From Janthinobacterium sp. CG3 (GTDB lineage: Bacteria > Pseudomonadota > Gammaproteobacteria > Burkholderiales > Burkholderiaceae_D), in assembly GCF_000344615.1 (NCBI RefSeq), contig NZ_KB467824.1:1763741-1827740 (forward strand): a DNA stretch of 64,000 bases, in the 5' to 3' direction. Below the pieces are notes generated by a model that worked only from the letters and a program-made list of their open reading frames with translations, ran no database searches and was not told where the DNA came from. The position numbers were made by a program, and so were the translations under genes. Below, piece after piece: positions 1-7,939 of the stretch; position 1 is the stretch's first letter, and each line of letters starts with the position of its first letter.

Positions 1-65
1 GTGGTGGCCACGGCGGCGGCAAAAAAGGCGGCGGTGCGCGCCGACCGGTACAGGGGTTCGTTCAT
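1..65 (-). CDS. N-terminus of a secreted or membrane protein (partial)
   Basis: Only about 21 codons are in the window; the gene continues past its left edge. Reading leftwards from an ATG at 65, the product begins MNEPLYRSARTAAFFAAAVA, a short polar start followed by a hydrophobic Ala/Phe stretch that looks like a signal peptide or first membrane helix. An AAGGA ribosome-binding site sits 5 bases before the ATG, which supports a real start. It lies in the same direction as, and downstream of, the amyloid-type operon. The family cannot be named from this fragment. Confidence 0.5.
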   Translation of the reverse strand, partial: MNEPLYRSARTAAFFAAAVAT

Positions 66-192
66 TGTTTTCCTTATCAAAATTACTGGACAATTCCACA
101 CTATATCGCTGAATGCGCGGCAACGCGGCGCCGCCATGCTGTGCGTGGAAAGGGACAAGGAAGCCGGGCCGGCGGCGGCGCCCGCCAGCGCC

Positions 193-423
193 TCAATGGC
201 GCGGCGCCGGCGCGCCGGTTTTGGCGGCCCGGCGTGCGCGCGACGTGCTCAGGATGCGTTGAATGACCGGCTCTGGCACGCGGTTTTCCTTGAAATACGC
301 GGTGGCGACGGTCTTGCCCAGCGTCTTGTTGAATTCGACGCCGCGCTCGACCAGTTCGGCGGTGGCGGCATCGGTCCTGGCGTTGCTGCCGACAAAGGGG
401 TCCGGCTCGCTGTAACTGTGCAT
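193..423 (-). CDS. small cytosolic protein at the end of the amyloid operon
   Basis: A 76-residue protein with no signal peptide or membrane segment. It is charged, with a short Arg/Ala-rich basic tail (RARRAAKTGAPAPRH). I chose the ATG at 423 because GGAG lies 8 bases upstream; a GTG at 432 would overlap that site. It follows the porin gene by 27 bases on the same strand, so it is probably the last gene of the transcript. I do not recognise the family. With no export signal it is unlikely to be a fibre component; a cytosolic accessory role is possible but unsupported. Confidence 0.55.
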   Translation of the reverse strand: MHSYSEPDPFVGSNARTDAATAELVERGVEFNKTLGKTVATAYFKENRVPEPVIQRILSTSRARRAAKTGAPAPRH

Positions 424-450
424 GGTTGACACTCCATAGGTTTATCTCTG

Positions 451-1806
451 TTAAAAGGTCATCGGCACGCGCACCGTCAGCGACACGTCGGGGGTGTCCC
501 GGGTCAAGCCGGCGCCGAGCGCGACATTCAATGACTTGTTGGCGTTCAGGCGGTAGGAGTAGCCGACCAGCAGGGTGCCCAGCTGCGTGCGCACCGAACC
601 GGGCACGACCGCGCCGTTCTGGCGCGTGCGCCCTACCGTGTTGTGGTCGTAACCCAGGCTGAGCGAGGCTTTTTCATTCAGCGCCAGGCCGATGCCGAAG
701 TTAAAGCCCAGCACCGCGCCCGGTTCCACCGTGCCCAGCGCTTCGGTGCCGCCGTTCAGCACCCTGCGGCTGACGTCCTTGCGCTTGAAGTTGTGCAGAT
801 AGCTGACGCTGCCGAAAAACACCGCGGGGTCGGACGGGAACAACCAGGTAAGGCTGGGCTGCAGCGAGTAGAACCCGGAGCCGGTGGGCAGGTCCAGCGG
901 CAGCCCGGTGCCGGTGGCGTTCAGGCCGATGCAGCGCTGCTGGCAGTCGGTGACGACCTCGAACGGGTCGCGCCCCGTGCGCGACTTGAAGCGCAGGCCG
1001 GCGACGTAATACGGTTTGTCGGCGCCGCCGTCGTTGAGTTGGTAGCGCGCCGCCAGTTCGACGTCGCCAAGGGCCTTGCCGCTGGTGTCGAAGACCCGTT
1101 CGACGGCGGTGCCGGTAAAGATTTCCCGGCTGACGGTGGCGTCGGAGCGGTACACATAGGGCAGCTTGGCCTCCACCTCGACACGGTTGCTGATGCCGGC
1201 ACGCCCGGTCAGCGCCGCCGTGAAGGTGTTGCGTTTGACCTCGCGCACGTCGATCAGGCCGATCAGCAGCGCCGGGATGACGGTGTAGCCGACCAGCGCA
1301 ACCCGGTTGCTCGACGCATAACCGAACTGCAGCGACGGTTCCAGCACAAATTTCCCCCTGGGCGTGAGCACGCCCGGTTGCTCGAACAGCGGCGCGACCT
1401 CGGGCGGACGGCCGCTGCGCACCGGCGGGCGCCCGACCGCGCCGGGGTTTTGCGCCAGCCCCAGTCCTTGCCCGGGCTCCTGCCCCTGGCTTGGCGCCGC
1501 CGGCCCGGGCGCAACCGGGTCGGCGCCGGTACCGCCCGGTCCGGTGCCGCGCTGGCCGGCCAACACCTCGCTGCCGACGCCGCCGGCACTGCGGCGCAGC
1601 TCGGCGATACTGCGGTTTTGCTCGCCGACCGAATGGCGCAGTGTTTCGAGCAATTGTTTTTGCTCGGCGAGCTGTTTTTTCATCGTTTCAAGCTGATCCA
1701 CCAGTTCGGCGCGGCTACCGTTGAATTGCTGGCCGTGCGCGGCCGCGCTCAGGAGCAGCGCCGACACGCCAGCGACACCGAAACGTACCATTTTTTTTCG
1801 TTGCAT
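451..1806 (-). CDS. fapF: FapF-like outer-membrane porin for amyloid export
   Basis: A 451-residue protein: signal peptide (about 1-25), a coiled-coil stretch (about 28-70, heptads such as LVDQLETMKKQLAEQKQLLE), a Gly/Pro/Gln-rich linker (about 75-130), then a beta-barrel with alternating hydrophobic strands ending in a C-terminal Phe. This coiled-coil-linker-barrel plan is that of FapF, the trimeric pore that exports Fap amyloid subunits in Pseudomonas. The start is the ATG at 1806, with GAGGAGA 5 bases upstream; a longer reading frame to 1866 lacks a ribosome site and would bury the signal peptide. Its place downstream of a C39 peptidase and secreted repeat proteins supports the call. A generic transporter barrel is the alternative. 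Confidence 0.7.
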   Translation of the reverse strand: MQRKKMVRFGVAGVSALLLSAAAHGQQFNGSRAELVDQLETMKKQLAEQKQLLETLRHSVGEQNRSIAELRRSAGGVGSEVLAGQRGTGPGGTGADPVAPGPAAPSQGQEPGQGLGLAQNPGAVGRPPVRSGRPPEVAPLFEQPGVLTPRGKFVLEPSLQFGYASSNRVALVGYTVIPALLIGLIDVREVKRNTFTAALTGRAGISNRVEVEAKLPYVYRSDATVSREIFTGTAVERVFDTSGKALGDVELAARYQLNDGGADKPYYVAGLRFKSRTGRDPFEVVTDCQQRCIGLNATGTGLPLDLPTGSGFYSLQPSLTWLFPSDPAVFFGSVSYLHNFKRKDVSRRVLNGGTEALGTVEPGAVLGFNFGIGLALNEKASLSLGYDHNTVGRTRQNGAVVPGSVRTQLGTLLVGYSYRLNANKSLNVALGAGLTRDTPDVSLTVRVPMTF

Positions 1807-1886
1807 TATTTCTCCTCGAGAATGAGTGCGAAAACCAATTACGAGCGCCGGCCAGCGCCGGCGCAACCGGGACCGGCCCGCGACGC

Positions 1887-2390
1887 TCAGCGCGCGCCGA
1901 TGGCGTTGCTAAGCGCGTTGCGCAGGCCGTCTTCAAAATTGATCATTTTTAATAACTCCAGGCTGTTGACGCTGGTGTTGATCACGGTATGGGTGCGCAG
2001 CACCTGGTCGTTCAGGCTGTTCTGTATCACCGTGCCGGCCGCCGTCTGCGTCATCGGCCCCGCAATAAAGGTATTGCCGGCGCCGTTTTGCAGCAGGTTC
2101 AGCGCGGCGGCCGCCTCGCCGACCAGCGCCGCCTCGCGCTGGCCCAGCCTGGACACGTCGGCAATGCTGAACGAGCTGCTGGAGACGACGGTACCGTTGA
2201 CGCTGGCCATGCGCTCGATGCCGAGCGACATCACCAGGCCGCCGCCCAGGTCGTAACCGCCGCGCGCCTCGTCGAGCACCGCCTCGGACACCGGGGTCCA
2301 GTCGTCGGCGACGCCGGCGGCCAGCGCCGGCGCGCCCAGGCCGGCCAGCCACAGCAGGCAAGCCGGCATACACCCTTGATTCATTCGCAT
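1887..2390 (-). CDS. secreted Fap-operon protein with a double-glycine-like motif
   Basis: A 167-residue protein with a signal peptide ending near ALAAG (about residue 25). Just after it is SEAVLDEARGG, which resembles the end of a double-glycine leader, the kind of site C39 peptidases cut; a C39 peptidase is encoded next door. The middle holds a Ser/Val-rich stretch and a GIERMASVNG motif, and the C-terminal half contains GTVIQNSLNDQVL, related to the IQNS motif of the two upstream secreted proteins. The start at 2390 has GGGAGG 4-5 bases upstream. The position between peptidase and porin matches FapE, but I cannot show homology, so treat it as an amyloid accessory or minor subunit. Confidence 0.6.
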   Translation of the reverse strand: MRMNQGCMPACLLWLAGLGAPALAAGVADDWTPVSEAVLDEARGGYDLGGGLVMSLGIERMASVNGTVVSSSSFSIADVSRLGQREAALVGEAAAALNLLQNGAGNTFIAGPMTQTAAGTVIQNSLNDQVLRTHTVINTSVNSLELLKMINFEDGLRNALSNAIGAR

Positions 2391-2402
2391 ACCACCTCCC
2401 GC

Positions 2403-3095
2403 TTAAAATTCCCCCTGGCCGTGCCTGGGGATCGTCACCGTGTCGAGGCCGTTGCGGTTGACCGCCGTGGCCAGCGGCGCCGTCGGCGCCACGCGCCAGT
2501 CGGCTGCGGCGTTGAAACGCGCCGGCCCGGCGCGCGCCGGCACGCCATGTATGACAAACAACAGTTTACTGCGCCACATAGCCTCGAAGCTGTCGCGGGC
2601 CATCGCCCGGGTGCCCCCGGCCGGGTCGCCCACCAGCACCCGGCTTTCGCTCAAGCCCTTGACGACAACGAAATGGTGGTAGCCGTGATCCGACAACAGC
2701 ACGATGGCGGGGAAACCGGCGTCAAGCAGCTTGTGCAACGGTAATTGAAAGCCGTCCGCGACGAAGCCGTGCGCCGCAAGAAAGCGTTTGATGTCGAGCA
2801 AAGAAAAGCCTTCTTTCTTGATCTTCGTCTGGTCGCCGAGCAAGTACATTTGCTCAAACACAAATTGTTCGCTGACGGGGTAGGCGTAGTGGTGGCTGAG
2901 CAGGGTCGCCACCGCCGCCGAGCCGCAGCTGAAATCGTATTGCTGGCGCAGCGTGGTGAGGAAACGCGCCTCCTTCAGGCTCGTCACCGGAACCTGGAAA
3001 CGCGCCCCGCCCAGACTACCGAACTCCATCGCCGTGGCGGCGGCGCCGTCGGCGAGCAGCGCCGCGGCCAGCAGGGTTGTCGACAGCGTGCCCAT
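2403..3095 (-). CDS. fapD: periplasmic C39-family peptidase (FapD-like)
   Basis: A 230-residue cysteine peptidase with an N-terminal hydrophobic signal (about 1-20). The papain-like C39 active site is complete: the oxyanion Gln and nucleophile in QQYDFSCGSAAV (Cys57), the His in GYHHFVVVKG (140/141) and the Asp in VLVGDPAGG (157). C39 enzymes cleave leader peptides after Gly-Gly; the stand-alone periplasmic version in Fap operons, FapD, is required for amyloid secretion. There is no ABC-transporter domain, which separates it from bacteriocin exporters. It starts 2 bases after the previous gene's stop, so translation is probably coupled. The neighbouring secreted proteins are likely substrates (inference). 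Confidence 0.8.
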   Translation of the reverse strand: MGTLSTTLLAAALLADGAAATAMEFGSLGGARFQVPVTSLKEARFLTTLRQQYDFSCGSAAVATLLSHHYAYPVSEQFVFEQMYLLGDQTKIKKEGFSLLDIKRFLAAHGFVADGFQLPLHKLLDAGFPAIVLLSDHGYHHFVVVKGLSESRVLVGDPAGGTRAMARDSFEAMWRSKLLFVIHGVPARAGPARFNAAADWRVAPTAPLATAVNRNGLDTVTIPRHGQGEF

Positions 3096-3097
3096 GG

Positions 3098-3613
3098 TCA
3101 GCGCAGCTGCAAATTAACGACGGTGGCGTTCTGGATCAGCACGTTCGCCCCCGAATTCTGGATCACCACCGGTATGCCGGCGGCGTTGCTGAACGCGGCG
3201 CCGTTGACGATGTTGTTGCCGGTACTGACGTTGACGGCCGCGTTGCCGCTGACCACGCCGCTCAGCCTGGCCTCGTTGCTGACGGTGTCGGCGCCGCCGC
3301 GCGACTGCTCGAGTTGCTCCAGCGCTACCGCCACGCTAAAGCCGTCCGCACCGCCGCCCAAGCGCACTTGAACGGGCGGCGGCGCGATCGCCATCAGCGC
3401 CGCCACCGACGCCGGCATCGGCTCGGCGATGGGCCCGGCTAAATTGCGCATTCTGCCGTCGGCGAGCGCCGGCGGGGTCCATCCCCAGTCCGCTGGCGCG
3501 GCAGGCTGCTCGGCAGCGCCGTCCAGCCACGCCGACGCGAGTTCGTCGCCCCGGGCCGGCACCGCCGCCGCCAGCGCCAGCACGCCGGCGCCCATGCATC
3601 GTATCCATCCCAT
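3098..3613 (-). CDS. secreted amyloid-like minor subunit candidate
   Basis: A 171-residue protein with a signal peptide (about 1-22, MGWIRCMGAGVLALAAAVPA). The C-terminal 60 residues are rich in Asn, Val, Ile and Gln, with evenly spaced Asn/Gln and Gly, ending in VIQNSGANVLIQNATVVNLQ. That tail strongly resembles the end of the upstream Gly-rich protein (ISQNSGLSSLIQQSVTVQAN). Asn/Gln-rich beta-prone tails suit amyloid cross-beta ladders. The start is the ATG at 3613, because AAGGAGG lies 4 bases upstream; the open frame runs further back to 3706 without a ribosome site. It may nucleate or cap fibres, as FapB does, but that is inference from context. Confidence 0.6.
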   Translation of the reverse strand: MGWIRCMGAGVLALAAAVPARGDELASAWLDGAAEQPAAPADWGWTPPALADGRMRNLAGPIAEPMPASVAALMAIAPPPVQVRLGGGADGFSVAVALEQLEQSRGGADTVSNEARLSGVVSGNAAVNVSTGNNIVNGAAFSNAAGIPVVIQNSGANVLIQNATVVNLQLR

Positions 3614-3638
3614 ATTGCCTCCTTGTCCTGTTACACCA

Positions 3639-3714
3639 CCCGGCGGCGGCACCCGGGTCGCGGGTGCCGCCGCCGGGCGGCTCGCTTCGTTCGGCGCGGC
3701 ATTCACGCCGCGCC
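3639..3714. other. tandem intercistronic hairpins
   Basis: Between the Gly-rich subunit gene and the next gene lie a perfect 17-bp stem with a 5-base loop (3639-3655 with 3661-3677) and an 8-bp stem with a 6-base loop (3693-3700 with 3707-3714). Neither is followed by a T-run, so they are not ordinary terminators. They could attenuate transcription or protect the upstream message and so give more Gly-rich subunit than downstream products. Confidence 0.5.
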
Positions 3715-3746
3715 CTACCCTGGCGGGAGGGGCGCGGCGGCGGCCA

Positions 3747-5234
3747 TTACCGTCCCAGCGACAAGTTCGCCTGGACCGTCACGCTTTGCTGGATCAACGA
3801 CGACAGGCCGCTGTTCTGGCTAATGACCAGCAGCCCGGCCGCCGACTGCGCCGTACCCGTCATGGTGTTCGCCATATTGAAACTGCCCGCGTTCACGCTG
3901 TTGCTACCACCGGCGCCGCCGGTGCCGCCCGCGGCCGCGCCACCGCTACCGGCGCCGCCGGTATTGGTGCCGCCCGCGCCGCCCGCGCCCGCGGTGTTGG
4001 TGCCGCCCGCGCCGCCGGCGCCGCCGGCGCCCGCGGTGCCGCTGCCGCCGGTGGCCGCGCCGCTGGTGGCGCTGCCGTTGGTGGAGGCGCCGCCAGCTGC
4101 GCCGCTACCGGCCGTGTTACTGGCGTTGCCGCTGGCGGCGCCTGCCCCGCCTGCCCCGCCCGCGGCGCCAGCGCCGCCGGTACTGGTGGCCGTCGCGCCC
4201 GCGCCCGCCGCGCCGCCGGCGCCGCCGGTGCCGGAAGCGCCCGCGCCACCGGTGCCGGTGACGGCCGCGCCGGCGCCGCCGGCGCCGCTGGTGCTGGTGC
4301 CGCCGGCGCCGCCCGCGCCGGCCGTGTCGGTAGAGGCGCCGCCAGCGCCGCCGTCAGGAGGCATGCCGGCGCTGCCGCCGGCGCCGCCAGTGGCGCCGCC
4401 GCTGGTGCCGCCCGCGCCGCCGGGGTTGCCCCCGGCCCAGCCACCGCGGGCGCCGTTGCCGCCGGCGCCGTCGCCGGCGCCGCCGTGACCGCCGTAGCTG
4501 TCGCCGGCGCTGCCGCCGTTGCCGCCGGCACCGCCCGTCGCGGCGCCGCCGTTGGCACCGCGGCTGCCGGCGCCGCCCATGCCGCCCATGCCGCCGGCGC
4601 CGGTGTTGGCGTCGCGCGCCGCGCCGCCGTCACCGCCGCGTCCGGCGAGGCTGTCGCCGACCGCCGCGCTGCCGCCGGTGCCGGCGCCGCCAGCGGCGTC
4701 GCCGCCGCGCGCGCCGCTGGCGCCGGCGGCGCCGCTGGCGTCGCCGCCGCGGGCGCCGACGCCGACCGCCAAGCCGCCCAGGCCGTGGCCGCCGGTGCCG
4801 CCGGCGCCGGCGCCGCCGTTGGCGTTGCCGAGGTTGGTCGCGTAGTTGCCGATATTGCTCACCATGTTACCCGTCACCGTGCCGGAGAGGCTGCTGACGG
4901 CGGTGGCGCTCGAGGTGTTAAACGAGTTGGTGAAGTTCGCCGTCGATACGCCGCCGTTGTTGGCGGCGGAAGCGCCGGAGCCCATTGCGGCGGCCTCGCC
5001 GGAACTGTTGTTTTGCCCGGTGCTCTTGTCGTTGTTCTGATCCGAGTAGTTGTCTTGCGTGGCGTACGAATTGTCGTACGCCGACGGACCGGCGCCGCCC
5101 TGCGTGGTGGTGTTGCTCGCAGTTTGGGTGTTGCTGCCCGGTGTGTCGTTGGCCGCGTTCACCGCCCCGTTCTGTGCCTGTGCAGTCAGGCTGAAGGCGA
5201 GGGCGATAGCTGCCGCTAGAAGAGTTTTTTTCAT
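3747..5234 (-). CDS. Gly/Ala-repeat secreted protein, candidate main amyloid subunit
   Basis: A 495-residue protein: a clear signal peptide (1-20, ending TAQA), an Asn/Ser/Thr/Gln-rich domain (about 21-135), a 300-residue low-complexity block of GGAGG/GGAGA/GGTNT-type repeats (about 136-440) with almost no bulky residues, then an Asn-rich C-terminal domain with SQNSGLSSLIQQSVTVQ. The Gly block resembles mycobacterial PE_PGRS or polyglycine-II proteins more than the repeats of Pseudomonas FapC, while the flanking domains look like fibre-forming segments. It is the first gene after the sigma-54 promoter and is separated from the rest by two hairpins, as expected for the most abundant product. 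AAGGA lies 6 bases before the ATG. Function as a fibre or matrix protein is inferred from the operon. Confidence 0.65.
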   Translation of the reverse strand: MKKTLLAAAIALAFSLTAQAQNGAVNAANDTPGSNTQTASNTTTQGGAGPSAYDNSYATQDNYSDQNNDKSTGQNNSSGEAAAMGSGASAANNGGVSTANFTNSFNTSSATAVSSLSGTVTGNMVSNIGNYATNLGNANGGAGAGGTGGHGLGGLAVGVGARGGDASGAAGASGARGGDAAGGAGTGGSAAVGDSLAGRGGDGGAARDANTGAGGMGGMGGAGSRGANGGAATGGAGGNGGSAGDSYGGHGGAGDGAGGNGARGGWAGGNPGGAGGTSGGATGGAGGSAGMPPDGGAGGASTDTAGAGGAGGTSTSGAGGAGAAVTGTGGAGASGTGGAGGAAGAGATATSTGGAGAAGGAGGAGAASGNASNTAGSGAAGGASTNGSATSGAATGGSGTAGAGGAGGAGGTNTAGAGGAGGTNTGGAGSGGAAAGGTGGAGGSNSVNAGSFNMANTMTGTAQSAAGLLVISQNSGLSSLIQQSVTVQANLSLGR

Positions 5235-5308
5235 TGCAGTTCCTTATTGAAAAAGTTAGCCGAGGATAAATCTGGCTTGGCGGACTCCGCTAAGCACAGA
5301 CTGTCAAT

Positions 5309-5323
5309 GCAAACTCAGTGCCA
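5309..5323 (-). promoter_or_regulatory. sigma-54 -24/-12 promoter of the amyloid operon
   Basis: Read on the minus strand the site is TGGCACTGAGTTTGC: a full -24 TGGCAC and -12 TTGC with the required ten bases between GG and GC. Transcription would start near 5297, giving a leader of about 60 bases before the ATG at 5234. The upstream neighbour encodes a sigma-54 activator, which makes chance unlikely. Confidence 0.8.
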
Positions 5324-5432
5324 GCCCCAACAAAATATCGCTAAGCTTTTGAATATTAAGGATTTTTATAACAATACCGGGTGCCGCCGGCGCACTCGGC
5401 GCGACAGCGCGGCCGGCAAATCGGCTGCGCCT

Positions 5433-5591
5433 GTCACACCGCTGTGACGGCGAGGCCGGCCGGCGTCTGCCGGGCGTTCGAACGGGTCAGGAAATATCGC
5501 GTAAAATCAATCACTTAAGCGGGCGGCGCATTGGCTTTTGCGCGCGCGAAAGGTGTATCAAGGTTGTGACCGGGGCCGCCCAGGCTGTGAC
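5433..5591. promoter_or_regulatory. TGTGAC/GTCACA boxes, candidate enhancer sites
   Basis: GTCACA-CCGC-TGTGAC (5433-5448) is a perfect 6-bp inverted repeat about 110-125 bases upstream of the -24 element. Two more TGTGAC copies lie at 5565-5570 and 5586-5591. Distance and spacing fit activator sites for a sigma-54 promoter. A CRP-like factor is an alternative, but the half-sites point the opposite way to the CRP consensus. The rest of 5235-5625 holds no gene. Confidence 0.4.
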
Positions 5592-5625
5592 AGCCGCGAC
5601 AGGCGCACGCGGCGGTGCCGGCGCG

Positions 5626-6954
5626 TCAGCAGTGGATGCCGTGCTTGGCCAGCAGGCGGTACAGGGTCATGCGCGAGACGCCCAGGTCGCGCGCGGCCTG
5701 GCTGATGTTCTTGCCGGCCCGGTCCAGGCTGGCGTCGATGGCGTCGCGCTCGGCGCGCAGGCGGATGCCGTCGAGCGCGTCGCCGTTGCTGCGCCGCAGC
5801 GGCGCCTCCAGCCCCAGGTCCTGCGGCGAAATCAGGCGCCCTTCGGCCATCACCATGGCGCGCCGCACCCGGTTGATCAGCTCGCGCACATTGCCGGGCC
5901 AGTCGTGCGCCTTGACCGCCTCCAGCGCCTTGCCGCTGAACCCCTTGACGCGCGGCGCCCGTTCGGCCGCGAACTGCGCGAAGAAATGGTTTGCCAGCAA
6001 AGCCAGGTCGTCCTTGCGCTCGCGCAAAGGCGGCACGTCCAGCGCCAGCACGTTCAGGCGGTAGTACAGGTCTTCGCGGAAGGCGCCCTTCGCCACCGCC
6101 TTTTGCAGATTCATATGGGAGGCGGCGATCACGCGCACGTCGAGTTCGATGCTCTGGGTCGAGCCGAGCCGGTAGATGGTCTTTTCCTGCAGGAAGCGCA
6201 ACAAATTCGATTGCAACTCCATCGGCAAGTCGCCGATCTCGTCGAGGAAGACCGTGCCGCCGGCGGCCGACTCGATCAGACCGCGCTTCTCGCGCGCCGC
6301 GCCGGTGAACGCGCCGCGCTCGTGGCCGAACAGCTCGGACTGGATCAGGCTGGCCGGAATCGCGCCGCAATTGATCGGCACGAAGGGCCCCCCGGCGCGC
6401 GCCGACTGCGCGTGGATGGCCTGCGCGGTGAGTTCCTTGCCGCTGCCGCTCTCGCCCCAGATCAATACCGGCGCGCTGGCCGAGGCAACCCGGCTGATTT
6501 GCCGGCGCAGGCGGCTGATGGCGCCGCCGTGGCCCTTCAACGCCGTCCCGCGCTGGGATGCCAACGCCGGCGCCTCGCGCAGCGTCGCGTAGCCGTGCGC
6601 GTGGCCCAGCGTGTGGCCCAGCCGCAGCGGGTCGATCGGCAGGGTATGGAAATCGCAGCAATGCTCGGCCACCAGGCGGCGCCAGTCCGGCAACTGCAGC
6701 GTGCTCGGATGGAACACCCCGACCCACTGGACGCCCCAGTGCTGGCGCAGGAAACTGTCGATGTCGTCGAGCGCGTCGGCGCGCGCCGTGCCGAGCAGCA
6801 ACCCGACCAGACACGGCTGTTCGCGCAACACGCGGGCCGCCTCGCGCAGGCCGGCAACGCGGTGGATGACCCAGTCATCCGCCCATGCCGGCGCCGCCTC
6901 GGACAGCGGCGGCGGACCGTCCAGCGTGACGTACAGCAGTTGCTTTTTGAGCAT
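5626..6954 (-). CDS. sigma-54-dependent activator, VpsR-like
   Basis: A 442-residue enhancer-binding protein. Residues about 1-125 form a receiver-like domain without a recognisable phospho-acceptor Asp. Residues about 135-365 are the AAA+ domain, with Walker A GESGSGKE, the sigma-54 contact loop GAFTGA, and Walker [14 protein letters not shown]. The C-terminus (about 400-440) is a Fis-type helix-turn-helix ([19 protein letters not shown]). The intact GAFTGA means it can drive sigma-54 promoters, and a perfect one lies immediately downstream at 5309-5323. The domain plan resembles VpsR, a c-di-GMP-responsive biofilm regulator; whether this protein binds c-di-GMP is unknown. GGAGG precedes the ATG. 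It most likely activates the amyloid operon. Confidence 0.85.
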   Translation of the reverse strand: MLKKQLLYVTLDGPPPLSEAAPAWADDWVIHRVAGLREAARVLREQPCLVGLLLGTARADALDDIDSFLRQHWGVQWVGVFHPSTLQLPDWRRLVAEHCCDFHTLPIDPLRLGHTLGHAHGYATLREAPALASQRGTALKGHGGAISRLRRQISRVASASAPVLIWGESGSGKELTAQAIHAQSARAGGPFVPINCGAIPASLIQSELFGHERGAFTGAAREKRGLIESAAGGTVFLDEIGDLPMELQSNLLRFLQEKTIYRLGSTQSIELDVRVIAASHMNLQKAVAKGAFREDLYYRLNVLALDVPPLRERKDDLALLANHFFAQFAAERAPRVKGFSGKALEAVKAHDWPGNVRELINRVRRAMVMAEGRLISPQDLGLEAPLRRSNGDALDGIRLRAERDAIDASLDRAGKNISQAARDLGVSRMTLYRLLAKHGIHC

Positions 6955-7226
6955 GTCCCTGCCTCCAAGGTGAATCGGATTGATTTACATATAAGTAATA
7001 ATGATTAAAATACAATATTAAGCGCAAAAAAATAGCGCGGACGAATCCGGCGGGGCCGCGCCGCCGGCGGCGCCCCGGTCAGCGCGCATCTATCATGCCT
7101 TGGGCTGCGAAAAACTGCAAATCGATACGCGCGGGCATGTTGGGGGGGGAGCGAACCAAGGGCAAGGGCTGGGGTCCGACACCGCCGGCGCTTGAGCCGG
7201 TGGTTTTTTTCACGCGATGCGGCAGC
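6955..7226. other. intergenic region upstream of the activator
   Basis: No gene is seen. The part next to the activator (about 6975-7035) is unusually AT-rich for this genome and probably carries its promoter on the minus strand. The remainder, between the urease operon end and this promoter, shows no hairpin with a T-run and no convincing reading frame. Confidence 0.4.
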
Positions 7227-7274
7227 TTAGCGCAAGCCCAGCATGGCGCCGCCGCGCTTGGCGATGTGGGTCAT
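7227..7274 (-). CDS. 15-codon micro-ORF overlapping the ureG stop
   Basis: An ATG at 7274 overlaps the TGA of ureG in an ATGA junction, the arrangement used for coupled translation elsewhere in this operon. The frame encodes only [15 protein letters not shown] before a TAA. It may be the remnant of a further urease-operon gene, a chance overlap, or a real micro-peptide. There is no evidence of function. Confidence 0.2.
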   Translation of the reverse strand: MTHIAKRGGAMLGLR

Positions 7275-7921
7275 GCCGTTTCCCCCGGGGTGAAATGGTG
7301 GTGTTGGTCCAGCAGGCCCTGCTCGCGGATGAACTTGATCACCGTCTCCACGCCGGCGCCGCTGCGCAGGTTGGTGAACACGACCGGCCGCTCGCCGCGC
7401 ATGCGCTTGGCGTCCTGCGCCATGACGTCGAGGTTGGCGCCGACGTAGGGCGCCAGGTCGGTCTTGTTGATGATCAGCAGATCCGAGCGGGTGATGCCGG
7501 GGCCGCCCTTGCGCGGTATTTTTTCGCCGCCGGCCACGTCGATGACGTAGATGGTCAGGTCCGACAGCTCCGGGCTGAAGGTGGCGGCCAGGTTGTCGCC
7601 GCCGGATTCGACCAGGATCAGGTCGAGGTTGGGGAAGTCGGCCTGCATGCGCGCGATCGCCTCCAGGTTGATCGAGGCGTCCTCGCGGATCGCCGTGTGC
7701 GGGCAGCCGCCGGTTTCAACGCCCATCAGGCGCTCGGCCGGCAGGGCGCCGGCGCGCAGCAGGATTTCCATGTCCTCCTTGGTGTAGATGTCGTTGGTGA
7801 TGACGGCCATGTCGTAGTGTTCGCGCATGCCTTTGCAGAGCATTTCGCACAGCGCGGTCTTGCCCGAACCGACCGGGCCGCCGATGCCCACGCGCAGCGG
7901 GTTGGATGTGTGGCTTGTCAT
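7271..7921 (-). CDS. ureG: urease accessory GTPase UreG
   Basis: A 216-residue SIMIBI-class GTPase that powers nickel delivery to apo-urease. The P-loop is [11 protein letters not shown] near the N-terminus, and the family signature [17 protein letters not shown], with the Cys-Pro-His nickel-binding motif, is intact. Length matches typical UreG (about 205-215). It is the last full gene of ureDABCEFG, 18 bases after ureF. It works in the cytosol with UreD, UreF and UreE. Confidence 0.97.
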   Translation of the reverse strand: MTSHTSNPLRVGIGGPVGSGKTALCEMLCKGMREHYDMAVITNDIYTKEDMEILLRAGALPAERLMGVETGGCPHTAIREDASINLEAIARMQADFPNLDLILVESGGDNLAATFSPELSDLTIYVIDVAGGEKIPRKGGPGITRSDLLIINKTDLAPYVGANLDVMAQDAKRMRGERPVVFTNLRSGAGVETVIKFIREQGLLDQHHHFTPGETA

Positions 7922-7939
7922 AGTTGTCTCCTCATGATG

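Noticed and set aside
3893-4860. Gly-repeat DNA as a minisatellite or mobile element
   Set aside because: Repeats stay in frame, have no terminal inverted repeats or transposase, and lie within a gene with a signal peptide.
3429-5219. Long plus-strand open frames opposite the Gly-repeat gene
   Set aside because: They are the reverse reading of GGC/GCC repeats, give Ala/Pro/Arg strings, and lack a ribosome site; the minus-strand gene has signal peptide and promoter.
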